Below the pieces are notes generated by a model. It ran no database searches. It was not told the origin of the DNA and saw nothing but the letters and a program-made list of their open reading frames with translations. A stretch of 64,000 nucleotides of DNA from JAOPZW01 sp963851295 (lineage in GTDB: Bacteria; Actinomycetota; Thermoleophilia; Solirubrobacterales; Solirubrobacteraceae). Shown piece by piece: positions 33,051 through 41,429 of this stretch (its first letter is position 1; each line of letters opens with the position of its first letter). The stretch lies in NCBI GenBank assembly GCA_963851295.1, contig CAWKOS010000001.1, positions 558,001-622,000 of the forward strand, written 5' to 3'. Made by a program: the position numbers and the translations under genes.

Positions 33051-34646
33051 ATGCCCGCCATCGATATCCACGCGCCGGTGCTCGGATCCCCGGGCGAGCC
33101 GTGCTCCTCGTGCGGCACGCCGCTCGCGGCCGACCAGCGCTACTGCCTGAACTGCGGCGAGCGGCGCGGGCCGCGACGGCTCGATCCGCACGCGCATGCG
33201 GGCGGGCGCGGGAGCGCGGGTGCCGCGCCGCCGGCCCCGACCTCGGCGAACCCCGCGGGGCCGCCCCTCGCCGCCGCCGCCCGGCCTTCGCCGCCGCGCG
33301 GCTGGCCGCTGCCCTCGCCTCGGGTGGCCGGCGTCGCGACGCTGCTCGTGCTCGGCTTCGGCATCGTGGCCGGCGCGGCCGCCGGGCCGCAGAGCGACGC
33401 GACCCTCGCCTCCGCGCGGCGCACGATCGTCGTGGGCCCGCCGCCGGCGGCGGCGCCCGTCGCCCAGCAGCCGGCCTCGACCGAGTCGACGCCGCCCGAC
33501 ACGAGCACGTCCACGCCCGACGACTCCGCGAGCACCGACAGCTCGAGCACCGACACGTCGACGTCCCCCGACGTCTCGGCGAGCACGGACACCTCGGGAA
33601 CCGACAGCTCGGGAACCGACACCTCGGGAACCGACACCTCGGGAACCGACACCTCCGGCGACACGAGCGGTGACTCCAGCGGCGACACGGGCGACGGATC
33701 GACCACCGCCGACGGCGGCGGCGACACCTCGACCACCGGCGACGGTGACACGTCCGCGACGACCGGGCAGGCGGACGTCAAGCACGTCTGGCTCGTCGCA
33801 CTGACCGCTCACGACATGCAGGAGGCGCTCGCCGACCCCTCCCCCATGCCCTACCTGTCGGGGACGCTGCGCCCGAAGGGCCTGCTGCTCTCCAACTACA
33901 AGGTCGCCGGCCCGGGCGCCGCCGCCAACCTCGCGGCGCTCATCAGCGGCCAGAAGGTCACCCCCGAGCTGCGCGGCAACTGCCCGGCCTACAACGACCT
34001 CGATCCGAAGGCGCGGACCGGGTGCGTCTACGCCAAGGACGTCGACACGATCCAAGGTCAGCTGACGACGGGTGGCAAGACGTGGCGCGCCTACGTCGAG
34101 GACTCCGACGCCGGCCAGCCGCCCGACACCTGCCGCCACCCGGCGCCCGGCGGCGCGCTTGAGCCGGTCATGGCCCGCAACCCGCTGCTCTTCTTCCACT
34201 CGATCGTCGACACCACCGACTGCGCCGCCAACATCGCCGGCGTCTCGCGCATCGCCCCCGACGCGCAGGACGCCGACAGCGCCCCGACCTTCTCGCTCGT
34301 GATCCCCAACGCGTGCCACGACGGCGCCGACCAGCCGTGCGCCCCCGGCGCCCCGGCCGGCGCGGGCGCGGCCGACGCGTGGCTCAAGGAGCAGCTCGAT
34401 CCGCTGATGGCCTCGAAGGCCTACAAGGACGGCGGCATGGTCGTCGTCCTCTTCGACACCGCCCCGGACCTGACCAAGGCCCTCGGCGCGCTGATCGTCT
34501 CCGACGCGGTCGAGGCGGGCGGCACTGACGAGGGCGACTACCGCCCGGCCAACCTCCTGCGCACCTTCGAGGACCTCTTCACCCTCGATCCACTCGCGCG
34601 GGCGAAGGACGTCCACGCGGTTTCGATCACAAAGCCTTCACGGTGA
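33051..34646 (+). CDS. Zinc-ribbon, membrane-anchored, degenerate phosphoesterase (PF04185-like pseudoenzyme)
   Basis: A 531-residue protein. Zinc ribbon (Cys18, Cys21, Cys32, Cys35), membrane segment about 92-111, a 130-residue Ser/Thr/Asp-rich linker, then a domain that aligns with the phosphoesterase/acid-phosphatase family: KHVWLVALTAHDMQ, LSNYKVAGPGAAANLAALISG, KTWRAYVEDSD, FSLVIPNACHDG, GAADAWLKEQLDPL, MVVVLFDTAPD. Family members have M-E-N-H at the first site and F-D-E at the last; here they are L-T-A-H (Thr252, Ala253) and F-D-T, and the Ser/Thr nucleophile region is AGPGAAA. So it has the fold but probably not the reaction. I chose 33051 over 33018 because its paralogue at 28337 starts at the same distance from the ribbon. 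PHO-box-like site e lies before it. Confidence 0.78.
   Translation: MPAIDIHAPVLGSPGEPCSSCGTPLAADQRYCLNCGERRGPRRLDPHAHAGGRGSAGAAPPAPTSANPAGPPLAAAARPSPPRGWPLPSPRVAGVATLLVLGFGIVAGAAAGPQSDATLASARRTIVVGPPPAAAPVAQQPASTESTPPDTSTSTPDDSASTDSSSTDTSTSPDVSASTDTSGTDSSGTDTSGTDTSGTDTSGDTSGDSSGDTGDGSTTADGGGDTSTTGDGDTSATTGQADVKHVWLVALTAHDMQEALADPSPMPYLSGTLRPKGLLLSNYKVAGPGAAANLAALISGQKVTPELRGNCPAYNDLDPKARTGCVYAKDVDTIQGQLTTGGKTWRAYVEDSDAGQPPDTCRHPAPGGALEPVMARNPLLFFHSIVDTTDCAANIAGVSRIAPDAQDADSAPTFSLVIPNACHDGADQPCAPGAPAGAGAADAWLKEQLDPLMASKAYKDGGMVVVLFDTAPDLTKALGALIVSDAVEAGGTDEGDYRPANLLRTFEDLFTLDPLARAKDVHAVSITKPSR
33588..33662 (+). repeat. 15-bp tandem repeat inside the linker
   Basis: Units of GACACCTCGGGAACC (one with an AGC variant) repeat four to five times and encode repeating T-S-G-T-D. 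They lie in the Ser/Thr/Asp linker of the degenerate phosphoesterase and probably vary in number by slippage. Confidence 0.85.
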
Positions 34647-34668
34647 GGCAACGCCCTCGTAACGAGTG
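34625..34668 (+). promoter_or_regulatory. PHO-box-like array (site f)
   Basis: Plus-strand units GATCACAAAGC, CTTCACGGTGA, GGCAACGCCCT, CGTAACGAGTG. TAACGA in unit 4 begins 35 nt after the array start, identical to sites b and c. The array begins inside the last codons of the upstream gene and drives toward the secreted protein at 34723. Confidence 0.7.
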
Positions 34669-34722
34669 GGTCCTCGCGCCCCGCAGAGGATGCCGCGCGG
34701 TTCATCAACGATGGAGGTTCCA

Positions 34723-35334
34723 TTGATCACCGCCGCAACGTCCTTGCGACGCAAGCCGCTTCTCGTCGTATTGGCCGCATTGCTCGTTGCAGGGGCGTCG
34801 CTGCTCCTGCTGCTCAGCGGCACGAAGCCGGCCAGCGCAGACCAGAACGCGAACAACACCGACTGCCGCGGGCATTTGGAGAAGGGCGAGCCCTCGCCCG
34901 ATGACCCGTCGGCAACGCAGGTGAAGTACGTGTTCGCGTGCTCGGGGCCGATCACCGGCTACCAGATCCAGCCCCAGGTTCCGGCCCAGAGCCTCGACAC
35001 CGAGGTCTTCGCCCTCGACCGCACCAGCAAGCAGGTCGTCCCCACCGACTCGTTCTCGTGCCAGGGCGAGATCCCCAGCTACGGGATCAACTGCGTCGGC
35101 ACCTACGGCGGGAACTACGAGATCGTCTCCGGACAGTTCTCGATCGACCCGAAGCTGTGCGACGAGCCCCGCGTCGACCCGCTGCTGACCGTGGTCTACG
35201 CCACGCGCAGCGGCACCACGGTCACGCAGGCCATCGCCGGGCCGTTCGACCTCGGCCGCCCGCACGGCTGCCCCAAGTCCGCTCAGAACGGCAAGTGGCG
35301 CATCCCGCAGGAGAAGGAGGAGTCGCCCGAATAG
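34723..35334 (+). CDS. Secreted protein of unknown function with PHO-box-like promoter
   Basis: A 203-residue protein. I chose TTG 34723 because GGAGG lies 5 bases before it; the ATG 34711 overlaps that ribosome site. Signal peptide RRKPLLVVLAALLVAGASLLLLLSG, mature from about PASADQ. It has six to eight Cys, likely paired (TDCRGHL, FACSGPI, FSCQGEI, NCVGTYG, KLCDEPR, HGCPKS), and beta-rich sequence. No family recognised. Its promoter carries PHO-box-like site f, so it is expected to be made under phosphate limitation. Confidence 0.75.
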   Translation: MITAATSLRRKPLLVVLAALLVAGASLLLLLSGTKPASADQNANNTDCRGHLEKGEPSPDDPSATQVKYVFACSGPITGYQIQPQVPAQSLDTEVFALDRTSKQVVPTDSFSCQGEIPSYGINCVGTYGGNYEIVSGQFSIDPKLCDEPRVDPLLTVVYATRSGTTVTQAIAGPFDLGRPHGCPKSAQNGKWRIPQEKEESPE

Positions 35335-35365
35335 GCCTACCGCATGCTGTGCCCTGCGCGACGGC

Positions 35366-36007
35366 TCAGCCGCCGGCGCGCAGGGCGCGCAGCGCCTGGT
35401 CCATGTGCTCGCGCAGGACGTCGGGCCCGTCGCGCTCGATCGCGTGCACCAGCGCGACGTGGTCGTCGCCGAGGCGCTCCTTCGTCCACACGGGGCGAAG
35501 CTGGCTCGTGAAGAGCACGAGCTCGGCGCTCAGCGCCGCGTAGGCGCGCGCGATCCGCGGCGCCCGCGCCGCCTCGACGAGCCCGCTGTGCACGGCCTGG
35601 TGAGCGCGCGAGAGCTCGCTCCAGGTCACGCGGCGCCGGGCGGCGAGGCGCCGCAGGCGCTCGGCGGCGTCGTGGACGGCGCCCGGCAGGCGCCCGCCGC
35701 CTCGCCCGAGGGCGAGGTACGCGGCCTCGCGCTCGAGCGCCAGGCGCAGCGCGAAGAGCTCGGTCAGCTGCTCGCCGGAGAGCGACGCGACGCGCGCGCC
35801 GCGGTTGGCCTGCACCGTCACGAGCCCGTCGGCCTGCAGCTGGCGCAGCGCGGCGCGCAACGTGTGGCGCGCGACCGCGTAGGTCTCGACGAGCTCGCGC
35901 TCGATCAGCCGCCGTCCGGGCTCGAGGTCGCCCTCGAGGATCCGCTCGCGCAGCAGCGCCGCGAGCTGGTCGACGGTCGACGTGCGCTCGAGGGCCGTCG
36001 CGCTCAT
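35366..36007 (-). CDS. GntR-family transcriptional regulator (FCD type)
   Basis: A 213-residue regulator. Winged helix LLRERILEGDLEPGRRLIERELVETYAVARHTLRAALRQL (seen in pieces: ILEGDLEPGRRL, YAVARHTLRAAL) and an FCD effector domain (ALRLALEREAAYLAL, HQAVHSGLVEAA, HVALVHAIERDG). Overlaps the EamA transporter gene by 4 bases, so it is co-expressed and probably controls it. Confidence 0.9.
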   Translation of the reverse strand: MSATALERTSTVDQLAALLRERILEGDLEPGRRLIERELVETYAVARHTLRAALRQLQADGLVTVQANRGARVASLSGEQLTELFALRLALEREAAYLALGRGGGRLPGAVHDAAERLRRLAARRRVTWSELSRAHQAVHSGLVEAARAPRIARAYAALSAELVLFTSQLRPVWTKERLGDDHVALVHAIERDGPDVLREHMDQALRALRAGG

Positions 36008-36873
36008 GCGCGAACGATGGCAGGCACGACGCGCCGGCGCCGGGGCGCCGCGAGCACGAAGAGCCCGCCGAGCACCATGAGCGCACCGACGCCGGCGGCG
36101 GCCGACGGGTGCTCGCCGAGCGCCACGACGCCGAGCACGGAGGCGGTCAGCGGCTCGGCGAGGACGAGCGTCGCCGTCTCGCCGCTGGTCAGCCGCCGCA
36201 GGCCGCGCGCGAAGAGCACGTAGGCGAGCGCCGTCGGGATCGCGGCGAGGTAGAGCGCCATGGCCAGCCCTCCCGGCCGCGCCAGGAAGCCCGGCCCGGC
36301 GAGCGCGAGCGCCGGGGCGAGGAGGACGGCCGCGCCGCCGAAGCCGGCCGCCATGACCCCCTCGGGGGCCTCGCCCTGCTCGATCAGCCGCTTGCTGACC
36401 ACGGTGTAGCTCGCGTACCCGACGCCGGAGGCCGCCGCGAGGGCGACGCCCGTCGGGTCGACCGACGCCCCGCCGCCGCCCACGAGCAGGAGCACGCCGG
36501 CCGCCGCCAGCGCGGTGGCGAGGGCCCAGCGCGAGCTCAGGCGCTCGCCGTTGACGATCCGGCCGAGCGCGCCAGCCGCGGCGGGGCCGCTGCCGATGGC
36601 GACGACCGTCCCGACGGCGACGCCGGTGAGCCTGACGGCCGCGAAGAACGACAGCTGGTAGAGCGCCACCGCCGCGGCGATCGCGAGCAGCGGCGCCGCG
36701 CGGCGTGGGATCGCGACGCGCATGACCCGCGCGACGAGCGCCAGCAGCGCGCCGCCGAGGACGATGCGCGAGGCGCCCACCGCGACCGCCGACGCCTGCG
36801 GCCCGATGGCCTGCGCCGTGCCCGTGGTGCCGAAGCAGACCGCGGCGAGGAGGACCTGCAGGCGGGCAGGCAT
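36004..36873 (-). CDS. EamA-family (DMT) transporter
   Basis: A 289-residue transporter with ten predicted membrane helices in two EamA repeats (QVLLAAVCFGTTGTAQA... GVLLLVGGGG; GVALAAASGVGYASYTVVSKRL... GALMVLGGLFVLAA). The family exports amino acids and other metabolites. Substrate unknown. Start MPARLQ follows a candidate GntR operator. Confidence 0.9.
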   Translation of the reverse strand: MPARLQVLLAAVCFGTTGTAQAIGPQASAVAVGASRIVLGGALLALVARVMRVAIPRRAAPLLAIAAAVALYQLSFFAAVRLTGVAVGTVVAIGSGPAAAGALGRIVNGERLSSRWALATALAAAGVLLLVGGGGASVDPTGVALAAASGVGYASYTVVSKRLIEQGEAPEGVMAAGFGGAAVLLAPALALAGPGFLARPGGLAMALYLAAIPTALAYVLFARGLRRLTSGETATLVLAEPLTASVLGVVALGEHPSAAAGVGALMVLGGLFVLAAPRRRRVVPAIVRA

Positions 36874-36880
36874 AGTGCAT

Positions 36881-36891
36881 TTGTTCCACAA
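36881..36891. promoter_or_regulatory. Candidate GntR operator
   Basis: TTGT-TCC-ACAA inverted repeat eight bases before the EamA start, in an AT-rich stretch. FCD-type GntR regulators bind TTGT/ACAA-type palindromes, so autoregulation of the EamA-GntR operon is likely. Confidence 0.45.
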
Positions 36892-36928
36892 TCTCTGCAA
36901 AGCGTCAAGTACGGGTACCCTCCATGCC

Positions 36929-37639
36929 GTGCTCGTCCGTCGCCTCCTGCTCGCCACAGCAGCGGCTCTCGTCCTCGCTCCGGCGGCCCGCGCCGACGAC
37001 ACCGGCCTCATCACGGCCAAGGTCGGCCAGCGGCCGCTGTCGGATCGCGCGGCGGCCGCGAAGGTCAAGCGCTCGTCCTTCGAGCCGCGCCCGCGCAACC
37101 GCGGCGCGACCCACCGCGTGCCGAGCGCCGCGCAGCTGCGCGCCTTCCGACGCCAGAGCGACCAGCCGTACTCCAAGTACGTCACCGGGCGCTTCCGTGG
37201 CACCACCGACGAGGTCCTGCAATGGGCGGCGGCGAAGTGGGGCCTGTCCGCCGACCTCGTGCGCGCGGTCGCCGCGAAGGAGTCGTGGTGGCGCATGACC
37301 ACCGTCGGCGACAACGGCGACAGCTTCGGCCTCCTGCAGGTCCGCCGCCCCTACCACTGCCGCGGCGCCGCCGTGTGCGGCCTCTTCCGCCACGACGCGG
37401 CGCTGAACGCCGACTACTGGGCCTCGATCGTTCGCTCCTACTACGACGGCAGGCAGGCGTGGCTGAACACCGTCTCCGGCAACGGCGCGCACTATGCCGC
37501 CGGCGACCTCTGGGGCTCGATCGGGGCGTGGTTCTCGGGCCGCTGGCACGACGGCGGCAGCGACCAGTACGTCGCCGCCGTCAAGGACTACATGGGCCGG
37601 CGGATCTGGCGCACGCGCGACTTCGCCGGCGGCGGATAG
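36929..37639 (+). CDS. Secreted lytic-transglycosylase-like protein
   Basis: A 236-residue exported protein starting at GTG (LVRRLLLATAAALVLAPAARA signal). After a basic Pro-rich spacer comes an SLT-like domain: WGLSADLVRAVAAKESWWRM (catalytic Glu about 118), GDSFGLLQVRRPYH and YAAGDLWGSIGAWFSGRW. It should cut the glycan strand of peptidoglycan or act as a cell-wall remodelling enzyme. Divergent from the EamA operon. Confidence 0.82.
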   Translation: MLVRRLLLATAAALVLAPAARADDTGLITAKVGQRPLSDRAAAAKVKRSSFEPRPRNRGATHRVPSAAQLRAFRRQSDQPYSKYVTGRFRGTTDEVLQWAAAKWGLSADLVRAVAAKESWWRMTTVGDNGDSFGLLQVRRPYHCRGAAVCGLFRHDAALNADYWASIVRSYYDGRQAWLNTVSGNGAHYAAGDLWGSIGAWFSGRWHDGGSDQYVAAVKDYMGRRIWRTRDFAGGG

Positions 37640-37662
37640 CCGCGCCTGTACGCTGCCCCGCC

Positions 37663-38454
37663 ATGCTCGCGATCCGCGACGAAGGCCGCGGCGAGCCGCT
37701 CGTCCTGGTCCACGGCGCCGGGACCAGCGGCGCCATCTGGCACCGCGCCATGCCGCTGCTGACGCCCGGCCGGCGCGTCGTCGCTCCCGACCTCCCGGGC
37801 TACGGGGGCTCGCCGGCCGCCGGCCCCGGCTTCGAGCTCGAGCAGGTGACCGACCACCTCGCCGAAGGCCTCGAGGACGCGGGCGTGGCCGCGCCCTACG
37901 ACCTCGTGGGCCACTCGATGGGCGGCGCCGTCGCGATCCTGCTCGCCGCGCGCCACCCCGAGCGCGTGCGCCGGCTCGTGCTCGTCGCGCCCGCGGGCCT
38001 GGCCGCCCTGCCCCACATCGCCGCGCGGGCGCTCGGCGTGGTCGCGGCGCCCTTCGCGATCGCGCGCCGCGTCCTCGCCACCCCGCTGGCGGGCAGCCCG
38101 TTCGTCCGCCGCCTGGCGCTCGCGGGCGTCGCCCGCGACGGCGCCCGCGTCCCCGTCGAGCACGCGCGCGCCGTGCTCGCCAGCTCGGCCGGCGCGACGC
38201 GCATCGGCCCCGGCCTGGCGAGCGCGGCGACCGCCGACCTGCGCCCGGCGCTCGCGGACCTGCGCGGGCCGATCGGTCTCGTCTGGGGCGAGCACGACCC
38301 GGTGATCCCGCCGCGGCGGATCGACGTCATCCGCGCGGCGCACCCCGACGTCGCGCTCTGCGTCGTGCCCGACACCGCGCACGCGCCGATGCTCGAACGC
38401 CCCGAGGCGTTCTGCGCCGCGCTCGAGGACGTCCTCGGCCGCCTCGCGCGCTAA
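37663..38454 (+). CDS. Alpha/beta hydrolase
   Basis: A 263-residue alpha/beta-hydrolase: LVHGAGTSGAIWH oxyanion loop, nucleophile elbow GHSMGG (Ser85), acid in VWGEHDPVIPP and His in DTAHAPMLE. No signal peptide. TACGCT (37649-37654) lies 8 nt before the ATG, suggesting a leaderless transcript. Substrate unknown. Confidence 0.9.
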   Translation: MLAIRDEGRGEPLVLVHGAGTSGAIWHRAMPLLTPGRRVVAPDLPGYGGSPAAGPGFELEQVTDHLAEGLEDAGVAAPYDLVGHSMGGAVAILLAARHPERVRRLVLVAPAGLAALPHIAARALGVVAAPFAIARRVLATPLAGSPFVRRLALAGVARDGARVPVEHARAVLASSAGATRIGPGLASAATADLRPALADLRGPIGLVWGEHDPVIPPRRIDVIRAAHPDVALCVVPDTAHAPMLERPEAFCAALEDVLGRLAR

Positions 38455-38514
38455 CGGGACGGCAACAAGCGCGCGGCAACCGTCCCCTACCCTGCGATTT
38501 GCAGGGAATTCGCC

Positions 38515-39444
38515 ATGGCAGAGGCCACTCGCGAAGGCACCGTGACGCTCCCCGACGGACGCCGTCTGGCGTGGTCGTCGGGTGGTTGCGACGACGGCGT
38601 CCCGGTCCTCTACCTCCACGGCGCGATCGGCACCCCGGTGCGCCGGACGATCGAGCTCGACCTCCTGATCGCCGAGCTCGGGATCCGCTACCTCGCGGTC
38701 AGCCGGCCCGGCTTCGGGCGCTCGGACCCGTGCCCGGGACGGCGCATCACGGACTTCCCGACCGACCTCGAGCACCTCGCCGACCGCCTCGGCCTCGGGC
38801 GCTTCACCATCGTCGGCGTCTCGGCCGGCGGGCCGTACGCGATCGCCTGCGCCCGGGCGCTGCAGGACCGGGTGATCGCCACGGCGGCGGTCAGCTCGCT
38901 GTCGCCGCTGTGCCCGCCGCACGCCGGCCGCTGGATGCCGGCGCACATCCGCTTCGCGCTGCGGGCGCTGGCCCGCCAACCGGACCTCGCCGCCCGCGGC
39001 GGCGCGCGGGTGGTGCGGCTGCTCGAGCGCCACCCGCAGCTGCTCGAGCGCATCGCAACGCTCGGCGCCACCCCGGCCGACCGGCGGCTGCTCGCCGACG
39101 GCGAGATGGGCTCGACGGCGATCGAGTCCTTCCTCGCGGCCGCCGCCGGCGGCGTGCACGGCATGATCGACGACTACGTGACCTGCTGCACGACGTGGGG
39201 CTTCGACCTGCGCGAGGTGCTCGGCGAGGTCCACGTCTGGCACGGCGAGCGCGACCGCTTCGTCCCGGTCGAGCACGCCCGCGCGCTGGCGGCCGCGCTG
39301 CCGCGCTGCCGCGCGCAGTACGACGCCGAGGACGGGCACTTCTTCTTCCGCCGCCGCGTGGCCGAGGTCCTCGGCGCGCTCGTGGCCGCCGCGGCGCCTC
39401 AGCCGCCGAAGGCTCTGGCGGCGGCCGCCACGAGCTCGTCGTGA
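38515..39444 (+). CDS. Alpha/beta hydrolase
   Basis: A 309-residue hydrolase: VLYLHGAIGTPVRR, RPGFGRSDP, elbow GVSAGGPYA (Ser103), VWHGERDRFVP and DGHFFFRR. More similar to the short-chain esterase/proline iminopeptidase-like group than to the preceding gene. CAGGGAA ribosome site. Its 3' end overlaps the convergent VOC gene by 46 bases. Confidence 0.88.
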   Translation: MAEATREGTVTLPDGRRLAWSSGGCDDGVPVLYLHGAIGTPVRRTIELDLLIAELGIRYLAVSRPGFGRSDPCPGRRITDFPTDLEHLADRLGLGRFTIVGVSAGGPYAIACARALQDRVIATAAVSSLSPLCPPHAGRWMPAHIRFALRALARQPDLAARGGARVVRLLERHPQLLERIATLGATPADRRLLADGEMGSTAIESFLAAAAGGVHGMIDDYVTCCTTWGFDLREVLGEVHVWHGERDRFVPVEHARALAAALPRCRAQYDAEDGHFFFRRRVAEVLGALVAAAAPQPPKALAAAATSSS

Positions 39445-39839
39445 GGCACGGCGCGCAGGCGCTGCGCGAGGTTCCAGCGATGGCCGAAGGGGTCGGTCAG
39501 CTGACCGTGGCGCTCGCCCCAGAAGGCGTCGGCGAGCTCGTGCTCGGCCGTGGCGCCGGCCCGCAGCGCCCGGGCCCACGCCGCCTCGACATCCTCGACG
39601 TTGAGCTGGAGCACGGTGGCCGTGCCGCCGATGGTCAGCGGCGAGACGATGCCGGCGTCGGGGAACTCGCTCGCGACGTGGACCACGGCGTCGCCGATCT
39701 GCACCTCGACGACCATCACGGTGCCGCCGGGCAGCGGGATGCGGCTGCGCTCGCGGGCGCCGAAGGCCTCGGCGTACCAGTCGGCGGCTCGCCCCGCGTC
39801 GGGGACGACGAGATGGACGCTGAGCTTCACCGCCCCCAC
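39399..39839 (-). CDS. VOC-family (glyoxalase/PhnB-like) protein
   Basis: A 146-residue single VOC-fold protein: VHLVVPDAGRAADWYAEAFGARE, VMVVEVQIGDAVVHVASEFP, then VEDVEAAWARALRAGATA and WGERHGQLTDPFGHRWNLA. Typical of PhnB-type or glyoxalase-like proteins, with His and Glu as possible metal ligands. It lies one base after the AraC gene and is probably co-transcribed. Confidence 0.88.
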   Translation of the reverse strand: MGAVKLSVHLVVPDAGRAADWYAEAFGARERSRIPLPGGTVMVVEVQIGDAVVHVASEFPDAGIVSPLTIGGTATVLQLNVEDVEAAWARALRAGATAEHELADAFWGERHGQLTDPFGHRWNLAQRLRAVPHDELVAAAARAFGG

Positions 39840-39840
39840 G

Positions 39841-40671
39841 CTACGGCGCCGCGGCGTGCGCGTCTTGTACGTTCGAGCGCACGGCGGCCGCGTAAGCGCC
39901 GGGCGTCATCCCGAGCGTCCGCGCGAAGTGGCGGTGCAGGTGGCTCTGATCGAAGAAGCCCGTGAGCTGCGCGACCTCGGCCGGGGCCAGCCCGCGCTCG
40001 AGCAGCCGCCGCGCGCGCCTCAGCCTCAGGGCGAGCGCGAAGCGGTGCGGCGGCAGGCCGTAGGCGGCGCGGAACAGGCGCGCGAGCCGGTGGCGACTCG
40101 TGCCGGCCGCGTCCGCGAGCTCGGCGAGGGTGACGTTGCGCGCGAGATCGTCGGCGAGCAGCTCGCAGGCGCGCCGCAGCGCGGGGTCGCGGAGGGCGGC
40201 GCGCGGAGCGGCCGAACCACGGCGCGCGGTCGCCGCGCCGGCCAGGTCGCGCAGCCACTCGTACGCCAGCACCTCGCGCTCGAGCGCCCACGCCGGCGCC
40301 TCCAGCGCGGCGTGCAGCTCCAGGAAGCGCCGCGCGAGCGAGCCGTCGCGCACCCGCGGCGAGGCGAAGGCGGCGGCTCCCACGAGCTCCTGCACCAGCG
40401 GCGTCTCGAGCACCATCAGCCGCGCCTCCCACGACCCCGAGCGCCACGGGCGGCCCTCGTGACGGCCCGACGGATCCCAGGCGCACAGGTCGCCGGGGCC
40501 GAACCGGTAGCGCTCGCCGCCGCGCCGGACCTGCATCCCGCCGGCCAGCACCATGCCCACCACGTACTCGCCCATCGGGTCGACCGCGTAGCGCGCGGTC
40601 GTGCCGTGCATGCAGATCGCGCCGCCGCCGACATCCGCCCGCCACATGCGCACCGTGTCGTGCCTGCGCAT
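39841..40671 (-). CDS. AraC-family transcriptional regulator
   Basis: A 276-residue regulator with an N-terminal cupin-like sensor (GGERYRFGPGDLCAWDPSGRHEGRP) and a C-terminal double HTH: LAELADAAGTSRHRLARLFRAAYGLPPHRF and AEVAQLTGFFDQSHLHRHFARTLGMTPGAY. Upstream of and nearly fused to the VOC gene, which it may regulate. The start MRRHDTVRM was chosen; an in-frame extension reaches 40758 across the divergent gene. Confidence 0.9.
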   Translation of the reverse strand: MRRHDTVRMWRADVGGGAICMHGTTARYAVDPMGEYVVGMVLAGGMQVRRGGERYRFGPGDLCAWDPSGRHEGRPWRSGSWEARLMVLETPLVQELVGAAAFASPRVRDGSLARRFLELHAALEAPAWALEREVLAYEWLRDLAGAATARRGSAAPRAALRDPALRRACELLADDLARNVTLAELADAAGTSRHRLARLFRAAYGLPPHRFALALRLRRARRLLERGLAPAEVAQLTGFFDQSHLHRHFARTLGMTPGAYAAAVRSNVQDAHAAAP

Positions 40672-40702
40672 CGACGCATCGTGACGTACTGTCCACCTGG
40701 AC

Positions 40703-40990
40703 ATGGCCGACCAGGAAGACACCCTCGACGCGCTCTCCTCCCAGGAGCTCCACGACATGGCCGTGCGCCGCGCGCGCCGGCACCTCGACGTCGCCTTCTT
40801 CTTTCACCTCATGCAGGTGCTGCCGGCGGCGGAGGTCGCCGCCGGCGAGAACCTCGAGGCCGAGGCCGATATCGAGCGCATGAGCGCCCACCTCGACGAC
40901 ATCTCGGACTCGGGCCGCGGGGAGGTCGGCGAGATGCTGCGGCCGTTCTACCTCGACTACCTGCGCAAGCACGGCGTCAAGGGCCCCTGA
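40703..40990 (+). CDS. Small acidic protein of unknown function
   Basis: A 95-residue, mostly helical protein (DTLDALSSQELHDMAVRRARRHLDVAFFFHLMQVLPAA...). No signal peptide. The C-terminal part LRPFYLDYLRKHGVKG is tidy and codon use fits real coding. Divergent from the AraC gene by 31 bases and followed 7 bases later by the MmcQ gene. No family recognised. Confidence 0.7.
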   Translation: MADQEDTLDALSSQELHDMAVRRARRHLDVAFFFHLMQVLPAAEVAAGENLEAEADIERMSAHLDDISDSGRGEVGEMLRPFYLDYLRKHGVKGP

Positions 40991-40997
40991 GCGCGCC

Positions 40998-41429
40998 GTG
41001 GTGACCGTCGAGGACGTCCGCGCCTTTGCGCAGCGCCTGCCGCGGACGACCGAGGTCCTCATCCACGACCGCGTGAAGTTCCGCGTCGGTGCCATCGTCT
41101 ACGTCGCGTTCTCGCGCGACGAGACCGAGATGGGCTTCGGCTATCCCAGCGACGGGCGCGACGCGCTCGTCGCCTCCGACCCCGAGAAGTTCATGCTCCC
41201 GCAGCGCGTCTCGGATCTGCGCTTCAACTGGGTCGAGGTGCGCCTGGAGGCGCTCGAGGTCGACGAGATGCGCGAGCTCGTGCTCGACGCCTGGCGGATG
41301 GTCGTCCCCAAGCGCGTCGCCGCGGCCTACGAGGCCGAGGCCGAAGGGCTGCCGGTCGCCATGTCGGCCACGAGCGACGACCACGAGAAGCCGCGCGCCG
41401 CCAGGCCGCGGCCCGTGAGCGGGTCGTAG
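40998..41429 (+). CDS. MmcQ/YjbR family protein
   Basis: A 143-residue protein starting at GTG: VEDVRAFAQRLPRTTEVLIHDRVKFRVGAIVYVAFSRDE, SDPEKFMLPQR, FNWVEVRLEAL, ELVLDAWRMVVPKRV are YjbR hallmarks (DNA-binding-like fold, function poorly known). Its 3' end reads 103 bases into the convergent GH63 gene, so the last 30 residues (EGLPVAMSATSDDHEK) may be extra. Confidence 0.85.
   Translation: MVTVEDVRAFAQRLPRTTEVLIHDRVKFRVGAIVYVAFSRDETEMGFGYPSDGRDALVASDPEKFMLPQRVSDLRFNWVEVRLEALEVDEMRELVLDAWRMVVPKRVAAAYEAEAEGLPVAMSATSDDHEKPRAARPRPVSGS

Noticed and set aside
33588..33662. 15-bp direct repeats considered as a CRISPR-like or regulatory array
   Set aside because: Uninterrupted, in frame and part of a Ser/Thr/Asp linker, so it is coding.
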